Counted from the first letter of the stretch, positions 33,319 to 42,885 are shown. The stretch is 64,000 nt of DNA from Nonomuraea sediminis (GCF_018531495.1 NZ_JAHDTI010000001.1:558001-622000), one strand, 5' to 3'. Notes: generated from the sequence alone by a model not told the origin. Translations and numbers: made by a program.

Positions 33319-36300
33319 GCGGGCTCGAGCAGGAGCTGGCCAGGCGCGGCACCGAGCTGCTCAGGCGCCGGCTGTCCGGGTTCGACCCTGATCTGCTGGC
33401 CGCGCTGGCGCTGGTGCCGGAGTGGACGCAGGAGCTGGCGGGCAGCGTTTCCCTGCTGTCCGGTGACGACCTGGACCGGCTGGAGGACGTGGGGCTGATC
33501 GAGCGGCGGCGCGTCCTGGCGAGTTCGGGCGGGCGGCAGGAGGCGTTCTGGCTGCGTGCCGCGGTCCGCCCGGAGGCCGCCAGGCTGGTCCGCTCCCGGC
33601 TCTCCGCGACGTGCGACCTCCTCGAGGCGAACCTCCCCCCGCTCACGCCGACGATCCAGGCCTGGCTGCGGGCCGCCGCGCTGCGGGCCGAACCCACGGG
33701 GCTCGAGCTGGTCGAGGCCGTCGACCGCATGATCAACGACGGGGACCTGGCGGGCGCGTCCCGGCTGGTCACCGCCGCGGAGGTGCTCGGTCAGACGCTC
33801 GGCGGGCCGCTGGCCGACGCGGCGCGCAGGGCCGGCTGGCGCGTGGACAGGCTCGCCCGCGCGGCCGACGACCTGGAACAGCTGCGCCACTACCTGCACC
33901 GCGGCGAGGCGGAGGAGGCGCTGACCGAGCTGATCACCGGCGAGGCGGAACCGTGGGCGCTCCACCTGCTCGGCGGCGGCGGGACCGGCAAGACCATGCT
34001 GGTCCGCTACCTGGCCTCGGGCCGCTTCGCGGAGGACCGCGGGATCGCGCCGTTCCCCGTGGCCAGGGCGGACTTCGACCATCTCGACCCGCGCTATCCG
34101 GAGCAGCGGCCCGGCGAGCTGCTGCACGCCCTGGCCGGTGAGCTGCTCGGGTACGGCGCCGACCGGCACGCCTCCCAGTCCTTCCGCGCCTTCGAGGACT
34201 CCTCCGTGGCGTTGACCGAGGAGCTGGCGCGCACCGGGCCGTCGCCCAGCCGCGTGGAGCAGCTGTTACGCGCCATGGTCTCGGCCTTCGCCGGCTTCGT
34301 CGGCGCGCTGCCCTCGCCCGCCGTCCTGGTGCTCGACACCTGCGAGGAGCTGGCCAAGCTGTATCCGCCCGGCTCCACGGCCCCCGGCATCGAGCACACC
34401 TTCCGCCTGCTCGAGCTGATGCACGCCGAGCTGCCGCAGCTCAAGGTGGTGCTCGCGGGGCGCCGCTGGCTGGTGCCGCCGCCGTCGGAGCTGACGGTGG
34501 GACCGGTGCTCACCTCGCGCCCGTACGTGCGGGTGCTCAAGCTGGGCGGCTTCGCCCTGCCGGAGGCCGAGCTCTACCTGGACCGGCGCGCCCCCGGCAT
34601 CCCCGCCCCGCTGCGCGAGGCCGTGCTGGAAAGGGCGAGGCAGCAGGACTCCTACAACCCCTTCGAGCTGGCGGCCTACGCCCACTGGGCGGCGGCGGAG
34701 CCGGGCATGGACGCCGCCGCGCTGCTGGGCGCGCCCGGCGATCCGTATGTCGAGAGGCGCATCGTGGGCCGGGTGTCGGCCGCGGCGGTGCGCGCGGCGC
34801 TGCCCGTGGCGGCCGAGCTGGGCAGGTTCGACCTGGACCTGCTCAGGCCCGCGCTGACGCGCGCCGGGATCGATCCCATGGCCGCCTTCGACGAGCTGGC
34901 CACCCACGACTGGATCAACGTGGTCAGCCTGGGCCCCGACGGCCGCGCCGGCGTGGTCGAGGTGGACGAGCACCTGCGTGACCGGCTGCGGTCCGCCCTG
35001 CCGCTGTCTGATCCTGGCGCGCTCGGCCGGGACGCCGCCGCGGTCATCGCATCGACGCCGCTTCCGGACCTGCCGGTCGAGACCGTGGAGGCGGCGGTAC
35101 GGCTGCTGCCGCCCGCGGAGGCGGCGATGCTGTGGGCGTCGCTGGAGCGGCGGGTACTCGACGGGGGCCACTGGGGATGGGCCGTCCAGGTGTCCGCGCG
35201 CGTCGGGGCGGGTGAGGAGGGCAGGCAGGGCGAGAGCATCCTGGCCGCGATCCTGGCCACGCAGGCCGCCGCCGCCACGCGGGCGGGCCGCCCGGCGGCG
35301 CGGCTGTGGGAGGCGGTGGCCGCCCACGCGGGCCGCCATCCGGACCCGGTAGCGCGGGAGACGCTCGCGCTGCGGGCCGCACTCTGGGATCAGGACCCGC
35401 GCCAGGCCATCCGCGACGCCATGGAGCGCGAGGGTCGGCCGGGCATCGGCTCGGTGGCCGCGATCCTGCACCGACGACCCGTCGCGGTACCAGGTCTGGA
35501 GGCGCTCTGGGAGAACCCCGGCCCGTTCAACGCGGCGGCGGCGATCATCTTGGCCTCCCAGGCGGTGACCGCCGACACGCCCGAGGCGGCGACCCGTCAC
35601 GCCGATCGGGCCCTCGGGCTGGCGGCGCTGGATCCAGGTCCGCCACTGCCGGACTGGGAGCCGCCCGCCGGCCTGCTCGACCACTGCCGCGCCGCCCGGC
35701 TGGCCGTGGCCACGCGATGGGGCGAACCACTCGACGCGGTGCCCTGGGAATCGTGGCGCGAGGAATGCCTGGCGCGGGCGGACGGACCGGAGCCGCAGCT
35801 GGTGCTGGCCTTCGGCGTGGCCTTCGCGCTGGGGCATCGTGCCGTCGACGCCGACACGCTGACGACGCTCGAAGCCGTGGCCACGCCCGGCCCGCTGGCG
35901 GCCGAGCTCGCCACCGCCTGGGCCGTCGCCGGCGACCCGGGGCGCGGTCAGGCGCTGCTCGCGCGCTGCCTGGCCGAGGCCGCGGGTTCGGACCTGCCGC
36001 CCGACCTCGTCGAGGAGTGCCGGATCGCCCTGATCAGGCTGGCGACCCGATGCCTGACTGCGGCCTGGGTACCCGACCTGGTGCACATCGAGCGCACCGG
36101 CACCTCCGCGGAACGCGAGGCCGCCGGCCTGCTCACCCTGGCGCTCGGCAACGCCCCTCTCGAGGTGGACCCGCCGCCCGAGGCCGAGCCGCCCTCGTGG
36201 ACCGCCGTCGCAAGGTCCTCCGCCGCTGTCACCGGCGCCCCGGGGACTCGCGGCCGCGCGCTGCTGCTCGAGGCGCTGACGTGCGTCAGAACCTCCCGCG

Positions 36301-37853
36301 ACCGGGCGCTCCCGCTGCTCTCCCAGGCCGCGGCGCTGCTGCGCGAGGCCCAGGACGCCGACGGCGCCGACATGGCCCGCGTGCTCGGGCTCCTCTGCAG
36401 GGTACTGACCGGCTCGGCCGACGCCCGCGAGACGACCTCGCTCGCCCCGCCCGACCAGCTCATGAACGGCGTGCGCGCCGTCCCGGGCTCCCGCTGGCCC
36501 GCGCTGCTGAAGGCGACCGCCGACGTCCTGGCGGCCAGATCCGACACCGCCGCGCGGCGGGCCGCCTCCCTGGCACTCGGCTCCTCGCAGGAGCAGGGGC
36601 TGACCGCCACCCCGCGGGCCCGCTCGGGCGGCTCGTCCCGTATTGGCGCCGGTCCAGCGGCCGCCGTCCTGTATCTCGGCTCGGCCGCAGCCGCCGCGTA
36701 CGGCTTGGCCACGCTCATAGCGGCGCTGCCCGTCGGCCCTCCCCTGAGCGTGGTCTTCGCCGCGACGCTCGGCGTCGCCGTGCTCACCGGCGCCGCCGCC
36801 GTCGCCTTCGGCGCCCTGGGCTCGGACAGCCTCAACGGCATGGCGGGCGCGGCGTGGGGTGCGGGGGTCGGGCTGTCGTGCCTGGCGGCAGCCGTACCGG
36901 AGGGCCCGCTCAGAATCGCGGCGTTCTGCGTGGCGATGCTGCCCCCGGTGGTGGCGGTGGCGATCATCGCCCGCGTCCGCGCCCTCGTGCGCCGCCATCC
37001 GGCCTACTACACGCTGCGCGTCCGCCCCGAGGGGATCCGCCTGTACGAGCGCGGGTCGGCGGCCACGCTCAACGGCGGGCTCGGCCCGCTGGTGCAGCGC
37101 TTCGACAGCGTGTACCGGCAGACGTGGGAGCAGGAGGATCCGGACGCCCCGCCGGCACTCGGGAGCGTCTTCCCCCCGGGCGGCGGGCCAGTCGCGGTCT
37201 CGCTGGACATCGGCGAGGAGTTCAGGAACCGGCCATGGGAGCAGCTCGTGACCGCCGGGTTCGCGCCCGCCGTCCGCCCGCGCCTGGTGATCTTCCACAG
37301 GGACGGCGAAGGACGCGCCAAACGCCGCCACTGGCGCACCTCCCGCCGAGAGGCCTATCTGGGCCCGCCCCACCTGGCCGAGGGGCGTGAACCTCCACGC
37401 GAGCGCGGCACGTACCGGATGATCCACGCCATCGGCCGGCCGCTCGACACCGCCGCAGGCCCGCAGCTGCGTGTCATGGACGAGGCCGCCAAGGCCAAGG
37501 GGCAGCGGGTGCGCGAGGGCGAGCGGCTCGTCCGCCTCGAGTTGCAGCAGGCGCTCGGCCTGGTCATCCTCCAGGCCGACCCCGCCGAACGCGCCCGCCC
37601 CCTGGCGGAGAGCCGCGAGGCCTTTCTCGACGTGGCGGACATCGTCTTCTTCGGCAAGCCCAAGAGCGTCCTGGTCATCCCCGCGTTACCGGACGACGTC
37701 GCGCTCGACGCCGTCGCCACGCTGCGCCGCGAGTATCTGGCCCGTGGCCGCCAGCCGTACCCGACCGAGCTCATCGACCTCGTGCTCCAGCTCAAAGGCC
37801 GGCTCCCGCCCGAGGTCGCGCCCGACGTCATGCTGTTCATGAAGGTCATGTAA
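33315..37853 (+). CDS. Large P-loop (STAND/AAA-like) NTPase with C-terminal membrane segments
   Basis: A 1512-residue partner of the CHAT protein. Residues 1-210 are helical. Walker A GGGGTGKT lies at about 220-227, Walker B AVLVLDTCEEL near 340, and VVLAGRRWL is a sensor-like strand; a winged-helix-like region follows. Residues about 580-1100 are alanine-rich helical repeats of TPR-like character. Four hydrophobic helices occupy about 1115-1225. The last 290 residues are a soluble alpha/beta domain with IGEEFRNRPWEQLV, YRMIHAIGRPLDTAAGP and a terminal VLVIPALPDDVALDAVATLR segment, vaguely like a caspase-type fold without its Cys. GTG start with 4-nt overlap. A sensor ATPase that signals to or through the CHAT protease is inferred. 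Confidence 0.8.
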   Translation: MSGLEQELARRGTELLRRRLSGFDPDLLAALALVPEWTQELAGSVSLLSGDDLDRLEDVGLIERRRVLASSGGRQEAFWLRAAVRPEAARLVRSRLSATCDLLEANLPPLTPTIQAWLRAAALRAEPTGLELVEAVDRMINDGDLAGASRLVTAAEVLGQTLGGPLADAARRAGWRVDRLARAADDLEQLRHYLHRGEAEEALTELITGEAEPWALHLLGGGGTGKTMLVRYLASGRFAEDRGIAPFPVARADFDHLDPRYPEQRPGELLHALAGELLGYGADRHASQSFRAFEDSSVALTEELARTGPSPSRVEQLLRAMVSAFAGFVGALPSPAVLVLDTCEELAKLYPPGSTAPGIEHTFRLLELMHAELPQLKVVLAGRRWLVPPPSELTVGPVLTSRPYVRVLKLGGFALPEAELYLDRRAPGIPAPLREAVLERARQQDSYNPFELAAYAHWAAAEPGMDAAALLGAPGDPYVERRIVGRVSAAAVRAALPVAAELGRFDLDLLRPALTRAGIDPMAAFDELATHDWINVVSLGPDGRAGVVEVDEHLRDRLRSALPLSDPGALGRDAAAVIASTPLPDLPVETVEAAVRLLPPAEAAMLWASLERRVLDGGHWGWAVQVSARVGAGEEGRQGESILAAILATQAAAATRAGRPAARLWEAVAAHAGRHPDPVARETLALRAALWDQDPRQAIRDAMEREGRPGIGSVAAILHRRPVAVPGLEALWENPGPFNAAAAIILASQAVTADTPEAATRHADRALGLAALDPGPPLPDWEPPAGLLDHCRAARLAVATRWGEPLDAVPWESWREECLARADGPEPQLVLAFGVAFALGHRAVDADTLTTLEAVATPGPLAAELATAWAVAGDPGRGQALLARCLAEAAGSDLPPDLVEECRIALIRLATRCLTAAWVPDLVHIERTGTSAEREAAGLLTLALGNAPLEVDPPPEAEPPSWTAVARSSAAVTGAPGTRGRALLLEALTCVRTSRDRALPLLSQAAALLREAQDADGADMARVLGLLCRVLTGSADARETTSLAPPDQLMNGVRAVPGSRWPALLKATADVLAARSDTAARRAASLALGSSQEQGLTATPRARSGGSSRIGAGPAAAVLYLGSAAAAAYGLATLIAALPVGPPLSVVFAATLGVAVLTGAAAVAFGALGSDSLNGMAGAAWGAGVGLSCLAAAVPEGPLRIAAFCVAMLPPVVAVAIIARVRALVRRHPAYYTLRVRPEGIRLYERGSAATLNGGLGPLVQRFDSVYRQTWEQEDPDAPPALGSVFPPGGGPVAVSLDIGEEFRNRPWEQLVTAGFAPAVRPRLVIFHRDGEGRAKRRHWRTSRREAYLGPPHLAEGREPPRERGTYRMIHAIGRPLDTAAGPQLRVMDEAAKAKGQRVREGERLVRLELQQALGLVILQADPAERARPLAESREAFLDVADIVFFGKPKSVLVIPALPDDVALDAVATLRREYLARGRQPYPTELIDLVLQLKGRLPPEVAPDVMLFMKVM

Positions 37854-37889
37854 AACAAACTAGACATGATGTCGGTGATGTTTTACATT
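37848..37889. promoter_or_regulatory. Promoter with concentric dyads before the membrane protein/XRE pair
   Basis: Outer arms ATGTAAAAC (37848-37856) and GTTTTACAT (37880-37888) and an inner palindrome GACATGATGTC (37863-37873) share the same axis at 37868. A promoter is superimposed: TAGACA at 37861-37866, 17 bp, TACATT at 37884-37889, then the ATG at 37896 seven bases after the hexamer's last base. This supports a leaderless transcript controlled by the XRE regulator. Confidence 0.6.
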
Positions 37890-37895
37890 ACCGGC

Positions 37896-38324
37896 ATGCC
37901 CTTCGAAGAGAAGCTCGCGTGGATCATGGCGGTCGTCTCGGCCGTCGCCTACGCGGTCTACCTCGCCCTGATGCTCGCCGCCACCGGCCAGACCCCGATC
38001 CCCGAGGTGCCGTACGTGGCCACGATGCTGTGGAGCATCGGCGGAGCGATCCTCGCCTCGATCGTGCTGCGCGTGGTGGCCTCCGCCCTGGCGCCGCAGG
38101 ACGCCGGCAAGAAGGACCAGCGCGACCGGGAGATCAGCCGGTTCGGCGACCACGTCGGCCAGTCGTTCGTCGTGATAGGCGGCATCGTGGCCACCGTGCT
38201 CGCCATGGCCAGGGTGGACCAGTTCTGGATCGCCAACGTGCTCTACCTGGCGTTCGTGCTGTCGGCCATCCTCGGCTCCTTCACCAAGATCGCCGCCTAC
38301 CGCCGGGGCTTCTGGCCGTGGTGA
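37896..38324 (+). CDS. Small four-helix membrane protein (DUF2178-like)
   Basis: A 142-residue integral membrane protein with four hydrophobic helices and a charged loop DAGKKDQRDREISRFGDHVG in the middle, ending in FTKIAAYRRGFWPW. This pattern is typical of the DUF2178-type proteins encoded beside a small XRE regulator. The ATG at 37896 was chosen because earlier ATG codons (37866, 37869) lie inside the predicted promoter. It overlaps the XRE gene by GTGA. Function is unknown. Confidence 0.78.
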   Translation: MPFEEKLAWIMAVVSAVAYAVYLALMLAATGQTPIPEVPYVATMLWSIGGAILASIVLRVVASALAPQDAGKKDQRDREISRFGDHVGQSFVVIGGIVATVLAMARVDQFWIANVLYLAFVLSAILGSFTKIAAYRRGFWPW

Positions 38325-38542
38325 AGGCGACGAGGGTCACGAACTCGATCCGGACGCTGCGCTTCGCCTGCGGCGAGATGACCCAGGCCGAGCTGGCCGA
38401 CCGCATCGACGTGACCCGCCAGACCGTCATCGCCATCGAGCAGGGCCGCTACTCGCCGTCCCTGGAGATGGCTTTCAAGATCGCACGCGTCTTCGGCGTC
38501 CCGCTCGACGACGTGTTCCAGTACCCCGAGGAGGAATCATGA
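38321..38542 (+). CDS. Small XRE-family HTH regulator
   Basis: A 73-residue protein that is essentially one Cro/CI-type helix-turn-helix: NSIRTLRFACGEMTQAELAD, then RIDVTRQTVIAIEQGRYSPS and LEMAFKIARVFGVPLDDVFQ. It starts at a GTG overlapping the membrane protein stop and ends overlapping the oxidoreductase ATG (ATGA). Proteins of this kind usually autoregulate the unit; the concentric dyads upstream of the membrane gene are the obvious site. Confidence 0.93.
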   Translation: MKATRVTNSIRTLRFACGEMTQAELADRIDVTRQTVIAIEQGRYSPSLEMAFKIARVFGVPLDDVFQYPEEES

Positions 38543-39489
38543 AGGCGATCGTCCACGACAGGTACGGCACGGCCGACGTGTTACACGTGGCCGAGATCGA
38601 CCGTCCGGAGCCCCGCCAGGGCGAGGTGCTTATCCGGGTCCGCGCGGCCGGCGTGGACCGGGGCGTGGTGCATCTCGTGAGCGGCCTGCCGTACCTGGTG
38701 CGGCTGGGGTTCGGGCTGCGCGGCCCGAGGACCCGTGTCCGCGGCATGGACGTGGCGGGCGTGGTGGAGGCGGTCGGTCCGGGTGTGACCAGGTTCCGGC
38801 CGGGCGAGGAGGTGTTCGGCGTCTGCGCGGGCGCCTTCGCCGAGTACGCCAGGGCCAGGCAGGACCGGCTGGTTCCCAAACCCGCCGGGCTCACCTTCGA
38901 GCAGGCCGCGGCAGTCCCCGTGTCCGGCACCACGGCCCTGCAGGGAGTTGGAACGCTCCAGGAGGGGCAGCGGGTGCTGGTGCTCGGCGCGGGCGGCGGG
39001 GTGGGCACGTTCGCGGTGCAGGTGGCCAAGGCCGCCGGCGGCCGGGTGACCGGCGTGTGCGGCCCCGGCAAGGCGGACCTGGTGCGCTCGCTCGGCGCCG
39101 AGCAGGTCGTCGACTACACCACGCAGGAGGTCGAGGGCCGCTACGACGTGGTCCTGGACATCGCGGGCGACCGCCCCCTGTCGCGGCTGCGGCGGCTGCT
39201 CGTGCCCGGCGGGCGGCTGGTCATCGTCGGCAGCGAGAAGGGCGGGCGGCTCCTCAGCGGCATGCACCGCCAGTTCGGGGCGATGCTGCTGGCGCCGTTC
39301 GTCCGCGACCGGATCCGCATGCTGGTGTCGCTGGTGCGCGAGGACGACCTGCGCCGCCTGGCAGAACTGCTGGAGTCCGGCCAGGTGACGCCGGTCGTCG
39401 GGCGGACCTACCCGCTGGACGAGGCCCCCGACGCCGTCCGGTACGTCGCCGGGAGCCACGCCCTGGGCAAGGTCGTGCTCACCGTGTAG
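38539..39489 (+). CDS. NADPH:quinone reductase-like MDR oxidoreductase
   Basis: A 316-residue zinc-free medium-chain dehydrogenase. GroES-like residues about 1-120 include GEVLIRVRAAGVDRG and the AGVVEAVGPGVTRFRPGEEV motif. The Rossmann part contains VLVLGAGGGVGTFAVQVAKA for NADP binding and VVLDIAGDRPL. No zinc-binding cysteine lobe is present. The gene is translationally coupled to the XRE regulator, so it belongs to the same three-gene unit. Its 3' end overlaps the convergent GH84 gene by 11 nt. Confidence 0.9.
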   Translation: MKAIVHDRYGTADVLHVAEIDRPEPRQGEVLIRVRAAGVDRGVVHLVSGLPYLVRLGFGLRGPRTRVRGMDVAGVVEAVGPGVTRFRPGEEVFGVCAGAFAEYARARQDRLVPKPAGLTFEQAAAVPVSGTTALQGVGTLQEGQRVLVLGAGGGVGTFAVQVAKAAGGRVTGVCGPGKADLVRSLGAEQVVDYTTQEVEGRYDVVLDIAGDRPLSRLRRLLVPGGRLVIVGSEKGGRLLSGMHRQFGAMLLAPFVRDRIRMLVSLVREDDLRRLAELLESGQVTPVVGRTYPLDEAPDAVRYVAGSHALGKVVLTV

Positions 39490-42400
39490 CGCGCACCTCG
39501 AGCTCCCACAGGGAGTAACCCCACTCGAGCGCCCGCTTCACGCCCTGCAGCCGCAGGTAGCGCGTGGAGTTGGGCTGGTCGATCCAGAGCACGTCCACGC
39601 CGCCGTCACCGTCGGCGACCTCGGCCAGCGGCTTCCAGGTGGCGCCGTCGGCCGACGACTCCACCCGGTAGGCCTTGCCGTAGGCGGTCTCCCAGCGCAG
39701 CGTCACCTGGCCGACGTCGACCGCGCTGCCCAGGTCCACCTTCAGCCACTCGCCGTCGGTGTAGCCCGACGACCAGCGGGTGCCCGGATCCCCGTCGACG
39801 GCCCTGGCCGCCTCGAACGCGGTGCCTCCCTCGACGCTTGAGGCCGTGACCGGCTTGCCGAGCGCCAGGTTGGTCTCGCCGACCGGCCGGTGCGCCTGGA
39901 CGGTCACGCTGGTCTTGATCCCGGCGAAGGAGACGTCCAGAGTGCCGGAACCGGTGGGAGTGAAGGCGACGGGCAGCGCGAGCACGCCGCCGCGCGGCAG
40001 CGTGACCTCCCGGTCCGCCGGCACCTTCCAGCCGTCGGGTCCCTTCACCGCGAGCGTGCCGATGATCGCGGCGGCCCGCTCGCTGCTCAGGCTGACCGTC
40101 ACGGTCGCCTGCTCGCCCGCGGTGGTGTCGAGCGTGGCCGGATCGGCCGACAGCACGGCGGCGGGGACGTCGGCGTACCTGGGCACGATCTCGGCGATCT
40201 TCGGCGCCGCGCTGCCCGCCGTCCAGGCCAGCCTGATCGCGTCGGCCTTGACGTCCTGCGGGTCGAGCTCGGTGTACGGCGGGGCCAGCCGCCCGATCGC
40301 CTGCCACTTCCCGTCGACGCGCAATTGGACCTCGGCGTCGCCGGAGCCGACGACGGCCACCTTGTCGATCAGTCTCGGCTTGGACAGCTCGGCCTGCAGC
40401 GCGTCCCCGGCCGCGGGGGCGGCCGAGGCGGTCCAGGCGGTGGCCAGGTTGCCGTCGGCGGCGGCGCCCGGGTTGGCGCCGGCCGGGGTACCGCTCACGG
40501 TGATCCTGGTGGCGTCGTCGCCGAGCGTGGCGACCTGGAACTCGCGCACGACCAGCCAGTAGTCGTTGCCTCCGGTGGCCCGGTAGCGGACGTAGCGGGC
40601 CTTGGTCCCGGCCGGGGCGGTGGCCTTGACCTCGGGAGTGGTGCCGGTGGTCAGCTGGGTCCAGGCGGCTGCGTCGGTGGAGTACTCGAGCACCCCGGCG
40701 TGGATGTAGTCGTTGGGGCTGCCCGGCTTGCCCATGAGCACCGCGACGTCGCCGATCACGCGGATCGCACCCAGGTCCACGCTCACCGCGTCGCCCGCCC
40801 CTGGTGAGCCGTTGCTCCAGTAGAAGGTGGACGGGTCACGGTCGACCATCCTGTCGGCGGTGTTGTCGGCGTAGGTGCCGAGCGTGGTGGAGGCGGCGGG
40901 CCGGTCGTTGACCACGCCGATCCACCGGTCGAGCGCGGCCAGCGCCCGGTCGATGAAGCGGTCGAGGACGCCGTCGCCGATGCGCGGGAACGTCGTGGCG
41001 TGCGGCTGGCGCGGGTCGCGGATGGCCTTGGCGGAGGCGATCAGGGTCAGCGCCTGGTCCCTGGCCTTGACCGCGGTCACGCCGTCGTCGCCGCGGACGG
41101 CCTCGAGCAGGTCCAGCGCCTTGAGCATGGCCTTGGCCCACAGCCTGGTGGCCTCGAGCCACGACTTGGCCTCCTCGAGGAAGGCCTGGTCCTTGACGCC
41201 GCGGGCGATCACGTCCGGCGCCTGGAGGAGCCGCTCGCCGTACTCGCGCAGGGGCTCGATCCTGCCGTCGCGCCAGAAGTCGGCGATCTTGGCGGCCAGG
41301 ACGGGAGACTGCTTGGTGTGCAGGGTGCCGTCGTAGGTCGACAGGTCGGCGAAGTCGCGCAGCGCCCGCACCACGGCCGGGTCGTGCCCGGCGACCTCGT
41401 CGAGCGCGCGCAGCCATGACGCCTGGGCGTCGAAGGCCTTGTCGTTCCAGCCGAAGTCGGCGAAGGAGTAGAGCGCGACCTTGCTGACGGCGGCCTGGTT
41501 CATCGGGTTGGAGATGATGCCGGCCAGCTGCTCCGACAGGCCGGGCTCGCGGCCGGCGTAGTCGTTGAGCGGGATCCTGCCCGGGTTGTAGTCGTTGACC
41601 GGGTAGTTGTCCCAGACCAGGATCTGGTGGCCGAAGACCTTCCTGGCCTGCGCCGCCTGCGCCTTGGTGATCGCGCCGGGCACGACGCCCAGGCCGGTCC
41701 AGTGCACGACGACCTTCTGGTCGAGCATCTCCCTGACGGCCTTCTTGTAGGGCGACTCGGAGGCGTTGTAGTACTCGGTCGGCACCATCTGCAGCGGCGC
41801 GACGTCGCCCTTGGCCGTGGCCCAGGCCTGGACGGCGTTGATCAGCTCGCTCTGCGCGCGGCCCGCGCCCGCGCCGCCGGGGTTGCCGTACTTGGCCTTG
41901 TCGCCGTCGCAGTTCCACCTGCCGGCGTCGATGTCGTCCATCGGGATGTTGAACGAGCGGCCGCCCAGCTGATAGATCGCCTCGAACTTGGCCAGCAGCT
42001 TGGCCAGGTCGCCGGGGTCGGTGTAGCAGATCGACAGGCCGGGCGACAGGGCGAAGGTGAAGCGCACGTGGTTCTCACGCGCCCGGGTGACCAGCTCGCC
42101 GAGCTGGGCCAGCTTGTCCGCCGGGTATGGCTCGCGCCACCTGTCGCGGTGGTAGGGATCGTCCTTGGGCGCGTACTCGTAGGTGTTCATCTTGTGCGCG
42201 CCCAGGTAGGCGAGGTGGTCCAGGCGGTCCTGGTGCGACCAGGGCGTGCCGTAGAAGCCCTCGATGGAGCCGCGGTAGCGCATGGTGGGCCAGTCGCGCA
42301 CCTCGATGCCGGGCATCCGGCGGTCCTTGACGAGCTGGCGGAAGGAGAGCGCGGCGTAGTAGGCGCCGTCGGCGTCGACGCCGTCCAGGACGACCGTGTG

Positions 42401-42781
42401 CCGGCCGGCGGCCAGCACGTAGCCCTCGGGCGGCAGGCCTTCCGCGCCGCGCACGCCGAGCCTGGCCAGCGCCTGGTCGCCGCCGCCGAGGTAGATCGTG
42501 GTGGGCGTGTGCGGGTCGGCGCCGTCGGTGGTCTCGACCCGCTTCACGCCGGCGTCGGTGAGGGTCTGGCGGACGACGGCCTCGGCGTACTGGTCGGTGC
42601 CACTGGTACGGACCAGCCCCACGACGGGGGTGAGGGGGAAGCCGTCCGATCGCGGCTTGACCTGCTGGGCTACGGGGAAGAGCTGCTGGGTCACGGGGGC
42701 TGCCTGCGCCGGGGCGGTGATCAGGGAGGATGCGACGAGGAGGGCGGTGAGGGCGATGGCTAACGGGCGTGCGGACTGCAC
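39479..42781 (-). CDS. Secreted GH84 beta-N-acetylglucosaminidase with discoidin-like modules
   Basis: An 1100-residue exported glycosidase of the NagH/hyaluronidase type. A signal peptide spans about residues 1-28. An N-terminal hexosaminidase-like domain precedes the GH84 barrel, which shows RGSIEGFYGTPWSHQDRLDH, NTYEYAPKDDPYHRDRWREPY and the catalytic pair in NIPMDDID, Asp282-Asp283. A helical bundle follows (about 430-620). Then come two F5/8-type galactose-binding modules (about 640-760 and 985-1100, ending YLRLQGVKRALEWGYSLWEL) with an alpha-galactosidase-associated NPCBM-like sandwich between them. The GTG at 42781 lies 5 nt after AAGGAG; a GTG two codons earlier would overlap that site. 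It would remove GlcNAc from glycans or glycoproteins. Confidence 0.92.
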   Translation of the reverse strand: MQSARPLAIALTALLVASSLITAPAQAAPVTQQLFPVAQQVKPRSDGFPLTPVVGLVRTSGTDQYAEAVVRQTLTDAGVKRVETTDGADPHTPTTIYLGGGDQALARLGVRGAEGLPPEGYVLAAGRHTVVLDGVDADGAYYAALSFRQLVKDRRMPGIEVRDWPTMRYRGSIEGFYGTPWSHQDRLDHLAYLGAHKMNTYEYAPKDDPYHRDRWREPYPADKLAQLGELVTRARENHVRFTFALSPGLSICYTDPGDLAKLLAKFEAIYQLGGRSFNIPMDDIDAGRWNCDGDKAKYGNPGGAGAGRAQSELINAVQAWATAKGDVAPLQMVPTEYYNASESPYKKAVREMLDQKVVVHWTGLGVVPGAITKAQAAQARKVFGHQILVWDNYPVNDYNPGRIPLNDYAGREPGLSEQLAGIISNPMNQAAVSKVALYSFADFGWNDKAFDAQASWLRALDEVAGHDPAVVRALRDFADLSTYDGTLHTKQSPVLAAKIADFWRDGRIEPLREYGERLLQAPDVIARGVKDQAFLEEAKSWLEATRLWAKAMLKALDLLEAVRGDDGVTAVKARDQALTLIASAKAIRDPRQPHATTFPRIGDGVLDRFIDRALAALDRWIGVVNDRPAASTTLGTYADNTADRMVDRDPSTFYWSNGSPGAGDAVSVDLGAIRVIGDVAVLMGKPGSPNDYIHAGVLEYSTDAAAWTQLTTGTTPEVKATAPAGTKARYVRYRATGGNDYWLVVREFQVATLGDDATRITVSGTPAGANPGAAADGNLATAWTASAAPAAGDALQAELSKPRLIDKVAVVGSGDAEVQLRVDGKWQAIGRLAPPYTELDPQDVKADAIRLAWTAGSAAPKIAEIVPRYADVPAAVLSADPATLDTTAGEQATVTVSLSSERAAAIIGTLAVKGPDGWKVPADREVTLPRGGVLALPVAFTPTGSGTLDVSFAGIKTSVTVQAHRPVGETNLALGKPVTASSVEGGTAFEAARAVDGDPGTRWSSGYTDGEWLKVDLGSAVDVGQVTLRWETAYGKAYRVESSADGATWKPLAEVADGDGGVDVLWIDQPNSTRYLRLQGVKRALEWGYSLWELEVRATR

Positions 42782-42791
42782 ATGCACTCCT

Positions 42792-42885
42792 TGGGAAGGC
42801 GGCTGCGCAAAACCTTCCGGATGTCCGGAATTTGATCACATAAGATCATTCGCCTGGCGACTGGTCAATACCAGCCGCCTTCCCA
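42792..42885. promoter_or_regulatory. Nested inverted repeats upstream of the GH84 gene
   Basis: The 125 nt between rpmG and the GH84 gene contain a perfect 14-bp inverted repeat, TGGGAAGGCGGCTG at 42792-42805 and its complement at 42872-42885. Inside lie TTCCGGA-TG-TCCGGAA at 42815-42830, TGATC-N6-GATCA at 42833-42848 and CTGGT-N4-ACCAG at 42861-42874. On the minus strand TTGACC (in the last hairpin) and TTATGT (inside the TGATC dyad) make a possible promoter, so the smaller dyads may be operators. The outer arms end next to the ribosome binding site. Confidence 0.55.
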
